Positions 42,207 to 47,775 of a stretch of DNA of 47,775 nt are shown one piece after another. Under the pieces are notes generated by a model, which ran no database searches, was not told the DNA's origin, and worked only from the letters and a program-made list of their open reading frames with translations. The DNA comes from Bradyrhizobium centrolobii. Its GTDB lineage: Bacteria > Pseudomonadota > Alphaproteobacteria > Rhizobiales > Xanthobacteraceae. The stretch is from contig NZ_LUUB01000078.1 in the NCBI RefSeq assembly GCF_001641635.1, forward strand, positions 50,151-97,925, in the 5' to 3' direction. A program made the translations under genes and the position numbers. How positions within the stretch are numbered: the stretch's first letter is position 1; each line of letters starts with the position of its first letter.

Positions 42207-42437
42207 ATGCGCAAACTGATCGCGTTCGACGAGGATACGTTCGACAAGCTGAAGCAACTGGGGCGCGACAGGATGGCGACGTTTCAGGAACTCGCGGATG
42301 AAGCCTTTGCCGACCTCTTGAAGAAGCACGGCATTCCCATCGATCTCAAGGACGCGTTGCGCAAGAGCGCCAGGCTCGACGCTGAATCCAGCAAGCCAGC
42401 CGCGCGTGCCAAAGCCAGAAAGGTGAAATCACGATGA
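42207..42437 (+). CDS. Ribbon-helix-helix-like small protein
   Basis: 76 residues. The N-terminal beta strand MRKLIAFDEDTFDKLKQLG and following helices (ATFQELADEAFADLLKKHG) look like a CopG/Arc-type ribbon-helix-helix DNA-binding fold, with a basic tail (KPAARAKARKVKSR). Ribosome binding site GGGAGG at about 42190. The stop overlaps the next start by ATGA, so the pair is translationally coupled. Confidence 0.6.
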   Translation: MRKLIAFDEDTFDKLKQLGRDRMATFQELADEAFADLLKKHGIPIDLKDALRKSARLDAESSKPAARAKARKVKSR

Positions 42438-42598
42438 CCGATCGCGACCCCTTCGCGGAGGGCGAACGCGCCGCGCGCAAAAACCTTCCCGCTGAGGCCA
42501 ACCCTTACCAGGACGGCAGCGACGAGCATGCGCTGTGGGCCGCTGGCCACGAGAAGGTGGCGAGCTCAACCGAGGCGCGCGAGTCCGAGGGCGACTGA
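42434..42598 (+). CDS. Rmf/CrpP-like microprotein
   Basis: 54 residues from ATG 42434, which overlaps the preceding stop (ATGA), to TGA 42598. The sequence contains EGERAARKN, NPYQDGSDEH and WAAGHEK, the E-G-x-x-A / N-P-Y / W-x-x-G pattern of the ribosome-modulation-factor and CrpP family. Rmf inactivates ribosomes by dimerising them in stationary phase, so a stress or dormancy role is plausible but inferred. It is too short for common ORF thresholds and would be missed by automatic callers. Confidence 0.6.
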   Translation: MTDRDPFAEGERAARKNLPAEANPYQDGSDEHALWAAGHEKVASSTEARESEGD

Positions 42599-42600
42599 CG

Positions 42601-43131
42601 TCAGCCGATCCGCTTCAGCCCCTTCTTGAAACGCGGGCCGTTGGCTACGTAGAACTTCGCGGCGCTTCCCATCCTCTGCACCTGGGCGCCATCGAGCGTG
42701 CGGATCACGCGCGCGGGCGAGCCGATGATCAGCGAGCGTTCGGGAAATTCCTTGCCCTCGGTGATGACGGAGCCCGCGCCGACGATGCTGTTGCGGCCGA
42801 TCTTCGCACCGTTCATCACGATCGAGCCCATGCCGACCAGCGCATCGTCCTCGATCGTGCAGCCGTGCAGGATGACGTTGTGACCGACCGTGCAGTTCTT
42901 GCCGATGACGAGCGGAAAGCCGAGATCGGTGTGGCAGGTCGAGCCGTCCTGCACGTTGGAGCCCTCGCCGATCTCGATCCACTCATTGTCGCCGCGCAGC
43001 ACCGCACCGAACCAGACGCTCGCGCCCGGCTTCAGGCGCACGCGGCCGATCACCGTCGCGGTCTCCGCGATGAAGTAGTTGCCGTCGGCGGGAAGATCGG
43101 GCGCCTGCCCGTCGAGCTCGTAGATCGCCAT
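42601..43131 (-). CDS. Gamma-carbonic anhydrase family protein
   Basis: 176 residues of left-handed beta-helix hexapeptide repeats. Metal ligands are in CHTDLG, GHNVILHG and the following loop (three histidines), as in gamma-CA. The repeats run from VIGRVRLKPGASVWFGAVLR through GAGSVITEG. Active gamma-CA interconverts carbon dioxide and bicarbonate; many bacterial members have unproved activity. Two bases separate its stop from that of the Rmf-like gene, so the ends are convergent and tight. Confidence 0.9.
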   Translation of the reverse strand: MAIYELDGQAPDLPADGNYFIAETATVIGRVRLKPGASVWFGAVLRGDNEWIEIGEGSNVQDGSTCHTDLGFPLVIGKNCTVGHNVILHGCTIEDDALVGMGSIVMNGAKIGRNSIVGAGSVITEGKEFPERSLIIGSPARVIRTLDGAQVQRMGSAAKFYVANGPRFKKGLKRIG

Positions 43132-43217
43132 GGGGGTCTCCTGTCACGCTGACCCTGGCATAGCGAAACGGCGGGCTTGAAGCAAAGGGCCGCCGTGCCG
43201 GCAGCCCGGAACGCGCG

Positions 43218-43547
43218 TCAGGCCAGGACGCCGGCCGCGCGCAGTGTCATCAGGAAGAAGGTGCCGCTCATCATGCTCCAGAAGCCGGCGATGACGGTCG
43301 CCATCATCACGAATTCGAAGCGGCGGCTCTCCACCCGCATCCCGCGCAGCGTGTTGCGCATGATGATGAAGGGAGCGGCGAACACCAGGAACGGCACCGC
43401 CGCGAAGGTCTTCGGCGCCACGCCCTCCTGCAACAGGCCGAAACCTGCGGGCCGCTGCGCGACCGCCTGGTATCCGTTCACGAGCGCGCCCGCGAGCGCG
43501 AAGCCGATGCAGATCGAGAAGAAAGTATTCAGTGCCTCAGGGGTCAT
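43218..43547 (-). CDS. Small membrane protein, unknown function
   Basis: 109 residues, with about three hydrophobic segments (FFSICIGFALAGALVNGY, FAAVPFLVFAAPFIIMRN and MATVIAGFWSMMSGTFFLM). I recognise it only as a widespread Bradyrhizobium type. ATG 43547 is preferred to TTG 43571. A CtrA-type site lies 74 bp upstream. Confidence 0.68.
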   Translation of the reverse strand: MTPEALNTFFSICIGFALAGALVNGYQAVAQRPAGFGLLQEGVAPKTFAAVPFLVFAAPFIIMRNTLRGMRVESRRFEFVMMATVIAGFWSMMSGTFFLMTLRAAGVLA

Positions 43548-43620
43548 CGGAACGGTTCCGCACTTACGCAACGCCGGTGCCTTCCTGTGACAAAAAGTGC
43601 CGGTTAACGCTACATTATCC

Positions 43621-43636
43621 TTAAGGGAAGGTTAAC
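43621..43636. promoter_or_regulatory. CtrA-type binding site (TTAA-N7-TTAAC)
   Basis: TTAA at 43621-43624, seven bases GGGAAGG, TTAAC at 43632-43636: a full match to the CtrA consensus, between the divergent starts at 43547 and 43775. A TTAAC half-site lies 15 bp before it. Confidence 0.55.
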
Positions 43637-43774
43637 AACCCCAACCGGCCCGCGCAGACCTCACTCGCGCCTCGTGGGCAGCCGGGAATGCTCCGCGAAA
43701 TCGCGGCCGCATGGCATAGTCGCGACTGATTCGTCGGCCATCGGCCGACTTCCCGGCTTTGGTCGCTCAAGTAC

Positions 43775-44482
43775 ATGACGGTGTTTTCGGCAGCCTCCCC
43801 CCGGTCCCGCACGACGCGCACGCGGGCGCATCTCGTCCCGATCGCGCTCAGCGGCACGATTGCCGTGAGCGCGGTCGCGCTGGTCGCCTATCTGTTGTGG
43901 CCGACCTGGGGCGCCAGAGGCGCGAACGCGCCCGACAAGCTGCCGGTGAGCGTCGGCGGCACGCTGTTCAACGTGCCGACGGCGGCGATCCGCATGAAGA
44001 TCCAGCGGCATTCCGGACCGCAGGAACGGATCGACCTCGATTTCCTTTATCCCTCGCTGGAGGTGCCGAGCGCACCGAAGCATGTCACCGCCGACACGGT
44101 CGAGGAGGCGATGCAGCCGATCGACCGCATCTTCCTGTCGATCGCGGCACATCACGATGCGCTGGCGCCCGAGCAGCGCGTCAGCACGATCTATCCGCGC
44201 TATCTCGACCAGGCCGCAACGATGCCGGAGGACGGGCTGACGATGCGGATGTTCCGCACTGACACGCCCTATGGCAGCGAGGATCTGTTTTCCGGCGCGA
44301 ACCCGCTCTTGACCGCGCGCTGCACGCGCGACGCGGCCACTCCGGGCATGTGTCTCTCCGAGCGCCGCGTCGACGGCGCCGACCTCACCTTCCGCTTTCC
44401 GCGGAGCTGGCTGTCGCAATGGCGTGAGGTGGCGGAGGCGATGGACAGGCTGACGGTGCAGTTGCGCGGGCCGAGGGGCTGA
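43775..44482 (+). CDS. Membrane-anchored protein, unknown function
   Basis: 235 residues. A basic N-terminus and one transmembrane helix (about 24-44, ALSGTIAVSAVALVAYLLWP) lead to a 190-residue periplasmic part with charged and aromatic residues (IDLDFLYPSLEVPSA, RWLSQW-like end) and two cysteines that could pair (LTARCTRDAATPGMCLSER). No family is recognised. It is divergent from the small membrane gene across the CtrA-type site, so cell-cycle control is a possible link. Confidence 0.62.
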   Translation: MTVFSAASPRSRTTRTRAHLVPIALSGTIAVSAVALVAYLLWPTWGARGANAPDKLPVSVGGTLFNVPTAAIRMKIQRHSGPQERIDLDFLYPSLEVPSAPKHVTADTVEEAMQPIDRIFLSIAAHHDALAPEQRVSTIYPRYLDQAATMPEDGLTMRMFRTDTPYGSEDLFSGANPLLTARCTRDAATPGMCLSERRVDGADLTFRFPRSWLSQWREVAEAMDRLTVQLRGPRG

Positions 44483-44551
44483 CCGACCGGTCGAGCGCTC
44501 CGCACGCAGGTGTGGCCTTCAAAAACCGCTGATCTCCATACGGACCGATCA

Positions 44552-44568
44552 CTGGCCAGGATGGCCAG
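44552..44568. promoter_or_regulatory. 17-bp palindrome upstream of FAH-family gene
   Basis: CTGGCCA-GGA-TGGCCAG is perfectly symmetrical and lies 84 bp before the FAH-family start, a good place for an operator. Confidence 0.45.
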
Positions 44569-44652
44569 CCAACACTATCCTCCACGCGGGCTGTGCAACA
44601 TGGGAGACCCCCTTCCCTGTCGGCTGCTCCAATTCGTTCGGGAGGAACAACA

Positions 44653-45666
44653 ATGACAACACGTCGCGATTTCGTCAAAACCGCCGTTGCGGCCGGTATC
44701 GGCGGAGCAGCCTTCACTCAAACCGATATTGCGCAAGCAGCCGCGCAGAGCTCGGCTCCAAAGGAAATGCCGCGCGGCCTCACACTGTTGTCCATTCAGC
44801 AGACGGACGGCAGCGAGACGCTCGGTGTAAAACTGGCGAACGGCATTCTCGACGTCGCGCCCGCGAAGAAGGCCTTGAACATGGATGCGCCTACCACGCT
44901 CGAAGACCTGCTCGCCAACGGAAACGCCGCGGCGCTTCAGCAATTGATCAGCGCGGCGAAGGATAAGCCGGAGTTCCTCAAGGAGGAGAGCAAGATCAAG
45001 TTCGGTCGGCTTTTCACCGATCCCGGCAAAATCGTTTGCGTCGGCCTGAACTACAAGGAGCACGTGGAAGAATCCGGAGAGAAGCTGCCGAAGGAGCCCA
45101 TTCTCTTCAACAAGTACAACAACACGCTCGCCGCCCATAATTGCACGATCAAGCTCCCGGCACGCGAGATCTCCTACAAATTCGACTACGAGACCGAACT
45201 CCTGATCGTCATGGGCAAGGCCGCGCGGAACGTTTCCGAGGCCGATGCGCTCAACTACGTCGCGGGCTACGCGATCGGGCACGACTTCTCGGCGCGCGAT
45301 CTCCAGCTCGAAAAAGGCGGACAGTGGATGGTCGGCAAGACTCTGGACGGCTTCGCGCCGATCGGCCCCTACTTCGTCTCAGCCGATCTCATGGATCCGA
45401 ACAACCTGAAGATCGAGACGTTCGTGAACGATGAGACCGAGGCACGACAGTCGTCGCACACGTCGAAATTCATCTTCAATCCGCAGAAGGTGATCTCCTA
45501 CACCTCGAAGCTGTTCGCACTCGAGCCGGGCGACATCATCTTCACGGGGACCCCCTCGGGAGTCATCATCGGCATGCCGAAGGAAAAGCAGGTCTGGCTC
45601 AAGGCCGGTGACAGGATCACCAGCCGGATCGAGAAGCTTGGGACCCTGAGGTTCGACCTTGCCTAG
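44653..45666 (+). CDS. Tat-exported fumarylacetoacetate-hydrolase-family protein
   Basis: 337 residues. The N-terminus MTTRRDFVKTAVAAGIGGAA is a twin-arginine signal; after it comes a standard FAH fold with the metal-binding motif in FDYETELLIVMGK and a later GHDFSARDLQ, and the closing IIFTGTPSGV and GDRITSRIEKLGTLRF. FAH-family enzymes cut or decarboxylate acyl-pyruvates and related compounds and are normally cytoplasmic, so a Tat-directed copy is unusual. ATG 44653 has GGAGGAAC upstream. No catabolic partners are nearby. Confidence 0.87.
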   Translation: MTTRRDFVKTAVAAGIGGAAFTQTDIAQAAAQSSAPKEMPRGLTLLSIQQTDGSETLGVKLANGILDVAPAKKALNMDAPTTLEDLLANGNAAALQQLISAAKDKPEFLKEESKIKFGRLFTDPGKIVCVGLNYKEHVEESGEKLPKEPILFNKYNNTLAAHNCTIKLPAREISYKFDYETELLIVMGKAARNVSEADALNYVAGYAIGHDFSARDLQLEKGGQWMVGKTLDGFAPIGPYFVSADLMDPNNLKIETFVNDETEARQSSHTSKFIFNPQKVISYTSKLFALEPGDIIFTGTPSGVIIGMPKEKQVWLKAGDRITSRIEKLGTLRFDLA

Positions 45667-45679
45667 CCGCAGCTTGGGC

Positions 45680-45709
45680 GCGCGGCCGGAGAAACAAATC
45701 CGGCCGCGC
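45680..45709. terminator. GC-rich hairpin between convergent genes
   Basis: Perfect 11-bp stem GCGCGGCCGGA / TCCGGCCGCGC with an 8-base loop between the FAH-family and DUF3126 genes. There is no T-run on either strand. Confidence 0.5.
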
Positions 45710-45740
45710 ATCGCCTATACGCAGCGAAGTCTCGCGGCGA

Positions 45741-45959
45741 CTATTCCTGATCGACGAGATCGTCTTCGAGGATCGCCATCTGGAACTGGAACGAGCGATC
45801 ATCATCTTCGTCGTCGACGAAGAGCACGCCGATGAATTCCTCGCCGATATAGACCTCGGCGGAATCATCCTTCTTCGGCCGCGGCACGACGCGAATCTTG
45901 GGATTGCCGAATACGCGCTTCAGATACGCGTCGAGCTTCCTCACTTCTTTGACGTCCAC
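45741..45959 (-). CDS. DUF3126 family protein
   Basis: 72 residues with the family pattern VRKLDAYLKRVFGNPKIRVV and an acidic middle (VDDEDDDRSFQFQMAIL). In alphaproteobacteria it is usually found just downstream of cysE, as here (122 bp after cysE, same strand), which suggests a role with serine/cysteine metabolism, but no biochemical function is known to me. Cytoplasmic, no membrane segment. Confidence 0.88.
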   Translation of the reverse strand: MDVKEVRKLDAYLKRVFGNPKIRVVPRPKKDDSAEVYIGEEFIGVLFVDDEDDDRSFQFQMAILEDDLVDQE

Positions 45960-46081
45960 GGCAAGTCTCCAATCGAAATCTGAGTTGGCGGGGTTTTAGG
46001 ACGAGACGCGACGAACCGCCAGCATGAATTCCCGAGATTTTTGGGGACGATCGGGGCGGGAAAAATCCGCCCCATCTGACA

Positions 46082-46906
46082 TCAAAGCCCCATGGCGTTG
46101 ATCATCTGATCCATGGTGCGCGACGGCTCGGCGCAGCCGGCTTCGCCGACGATCTTGGCGGGCACGCCAGCGACCGTGACGTTGTGCGGCACGGGCTTCA
46201 CCACGACCGAGCCGGCCGCGATGCGTGCGCAATGCCCGACCTCGATGTTGCCGAGGATCTTTGCGCCCGCGCCTATCATGACGCCGTGGCGGATCTTCGG
46301 ATGGCGGTCCTCATTCTCCTTGCCGGTGCCGCCGAGCGTGACGCCGTGCAGGATCGAGACGTCGTCCTCGATCACAGCGGTCTCGCCGCAGACGAAGCCG
46401 GTAGCGTGGTCGAGGAAGATGCCGCGACCGATGCGTGCAGCGGGATTGATGTCGGTCTGAAACGCCGCGGAAGCGCGGCTCTGGAGATAATAAGCAAAAT
46501 CCTTGCGACCCTTCAGATAGAGCCAGTGTGCGAGGCGATGGGTCTGGATCGCGTGAAAGCCCTTGAAGTAGAGCAACGGATCGATGAAGCGCGCGGTGGC
46601 GGGATCGCGGTCGTAGACGGCGACGAGATCGGCCCGGAAGGCGTTGCCGAGATCGGGATCCTCGCGCAGCGCCTCGTCATAGGTCTGGCGCACGAGATCG
46701 CCCGACAGCGCGGAGTGATCGAGCCGGTCGGCGAGACGGTGCACCACCGAATCCTCCAGCCGGCTGTGATGCAGCACCGTTGAATAGATGAAGGTCGCAA
46801 GCTCCGGCTCGCGATGGACGATGTCCTCGGCTTCGCTCCGGATCCGGTCCCAGATCGGATCAAGGGCTGCGAGCTTTCCTCCCGGATTGACCTGATGCAC
46901 TGCCAT
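46082..46906 (-). CDS. cysE: Serine O-acetyltransferase
   Basis: 274 residues. CysE acetylates serine with acetyl-CoA, the committed step of cysteine synthesis. The N-terminal helical region (about 1-145) leads to hexapeptide repeats with the catalytic DHATGFV histidine and the second histidine in NEDRHPKI, and the usual GVTLGGTG and GAGAKILGN turns. ATG 46906 is chosen; the frame is open to 47023. The C-terminus ends MDQMINAMGL, resembling the Ile-ending tail that inserts into cysteine synthase in enterobacteria, but with Leu. DUF3126 follows. Confidence 0.95.
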   Translation of the reverse strand: MAVHQVNPGGKLAALDPIWDRIRSEAEDIVHREPELATFIYSTVLHHSRLEDSVVHRLADRLDHSALSGDLVRQTYDEALREDPDLGNAFRADLVAVYDRDPATARFIDPLLYFKGFHAIQTHRLAHWLYLKGRKDFAYYLQSRASAAFQTDINPAARIGRGIFLDHATGFVCGETAVIEDDVSILHGVTLGGTGKENEDRHPKIRHGVMIGAGAKILGNIEVGHCARIAAGSVVVKPVPHNVTVAGVPAKIVGEAGCAEPSRTMDQMINAMGL

Positions 46907-47182
46907 GGGATCTGCTCTTTCGAATTCGCTCGTTTTGTTGGTTCTATAGCACAGCTTAGGCGACAAAGTCCTGACGGGCTTGCCTGAGAGTGAACAGCGC
47001 CTTGACCGGCAATAGTCCGCCAAAGCGTTGAATCACAACACTTTCTTCTGGCGCCCCCAGGCGGCAAGGTCGGCTCAAAGTGGTCAGAGTTTTGCCGAAT
47101 TCAAGCCGGGCAACGTCAAACTATTGGTGAATTCCGCCTCAACGGTTATTGCGGGCATGGTCCGACAGGCCGGGGAGAGGAT

Positions 47183-47775
47183 TTGAGCATCACCACCGAA
47201 ATATTGCGCGCCCGCGCCGCGGGGTCGTTTTGGCTCCGGCTGGCCGGGGTGGCCCTGCCCCTCCTCATGATCGCGCCGGCATTCTGGAACGGCTATCCCC
47301 TGCTTCAATGGGATACCGGCGGCTATCTCGCACGCTGGTACGAGGGCTATCTCGTCCCCAGCCGCTCCACCGTGTTTGGATTGTATCTGCATTACGGCGA
47401 GAGTTTTGGCTTCTGGATCAACCTCGCCGTCCAGTCGCTGGCGACGCTGTGGCTGCTGCAGCTCACCTCACGCGTGCTCGGCCTGATGCAGACGTTCCGC
47501 TTCGTCGCGATCGGCCTCTCGCTGATCCTGTCGACCGCGCTGCCCTGGCTTGCCAGCATGCTGCTCACCGACATCTTCGCCGGGCTGTCGGTGCTGTCGT
47601 TGTTCCTGCTGATCGCCGGCGGGAGCCGGACTTCAGGCCTGGAAAGATTCTCGTTGTTCGTCTTCACCGCATTTGCCGCCGCAACTCACTCGGCCACGCT
47701 AGGCGTGCTGCTCGGCCTCTGCGCCGTCGGCTGGATGGCGCGGCCGTTGCTGGGACGCCGCCTTCCACTGGCGGG
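47183..47775 (+). CDS. Polytopic membrane protein, N-terminal part (cut by window edge)
   Basis: About 197 codons before the window ends. It starts TTG 47183 with GGGGAGAG upstream and has several hydrophobic helices; the motif after the first helix, LLQWDTGGYLARWYEGY, resembles the aspartate-containing loop of GT39/PMT-like or O-antigen-type glycosyltransferase membrane proteins, which is a guess. No further domain can be read. It is divergent from cysE, 275 bp away. Confidence 0.72.
   Translation, partial: MSITTEILRARAAGSFWLRLAGVALPLLMIAPAFWNGYPLLQWDTGGYLARWYEGYLVPSRSTVFGLYLHYGESFGFWINLAVQSLATLWLLQLTSRVLGLMQTFRFVAIGLSLILSTALPWLASMLLTDIFAGLSVLSLFLLIAGGSRTSGLERFSLFVFTAFAAATHSATLGVLLGLCAVGWMARPLLGRRLPLA

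Noticed and set aside
1..47775. tRNA, rRNA, CRISPR array, integrase or intact insertion sequence
   Set aside because: None recognised on either strand by reading; no spaced direct-repeat series and no transposase motif.

Overview
The window is a GC-rich (mid-60s percent by eye) stretch of alphaproteobacterial chromosome, most likely Bradyrhizobium or a close Bradyrhizobiaceae relative. This rests on protein similarity as I recognise it, the cysE-DUF3126 pair, a MopJ-type PAS_5 protein, a phasin, a GGAAC-N16-CGTT (EcfG-type) promoter, TTAA-N7-TTAAC (CtrA-type) sites, and dispersed palindromic repeats that I know from that group. No rRNA, tRNA, CRISPR array, phage or intact insertion sequence was recognised.

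Layout. 1-4.7 kb: truncated MFS gene, thrS, a nitroreductase and a Tat-exported serine hydrolase. 4.7-7.2 kb: a PAS-GGDEF-EAL protein. 7.2-8.3 kb: gene-free repeat-rich DNA. 8.3-13.4 kb: NIF3-like domain protein, a secreted repeat protein, a patatin-like phospholipase, a CBS protein, a rhomboid protease. 13.4-16 kb: PAS_5 protein behind a CtrA-like site, a Crp/Fnr regulator behind an EcfG-type promoter, a small Cys-containing protein, a phasin. 16.3-24.4 kb: assorted single genes (DJ-1/PfpI, YxFxxD-motif protein, GNAT, DEAD-box helicase with DbpA-type tail, YkgJ-like protein, VOC protein, a deleted serine-hydrolase remnant, cupin, membrane protein, zinc alcohol dehydrogenase). 24.4-28.7 kb: GNAT, a HAD phosphatase framed by identical 40-bp repeats, two MFS transporters. 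28.7-34 kb: tandem-PilZ protein, LapG-like protease, CYTH-CHAD protein, exported amidohydrolase.

34.1-40.0 kb is the clearest functional unit: a GntR/FCD regulator faces a five-gene operon (ABC ATPase, Tat-exported binding protein, two permeases, Asp/Glu/hydantoin-type racemase). The operon has a close match to a sigma-54 promoter (GG and GC elements correctly spaced) and an upstream 10-4-10 dyad. It looks like a nitrogen-controlled uptake and racemisation module for a nitrogenous substrate I cannot identify.

40.1-47.8 kb: small proteins and envelope proteins (zinc ribbon, TM-coiled coil, Gly/His/Tyr-rich secreted protein), a ribbon-helix-helix-like gene overlapping an Rmf/CrpP-like microprotein too short for ordinary ORF calling, gamma-carbonic anhydrase, a second CtrA-like site between divergent genes of unknown function, a Tat-exported FAH-family protein, DUF3126, cysE, and a truncated polytopic membrane protein.

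No single large novel system is evident. The best leads are the sigma-54/GntR/ABC/racemase unit, the CtrA- and EcfG-type regulatory sites, the overlapping RHH-Rmf gene pair, the Tat-exported FAH protein and the repeat family.
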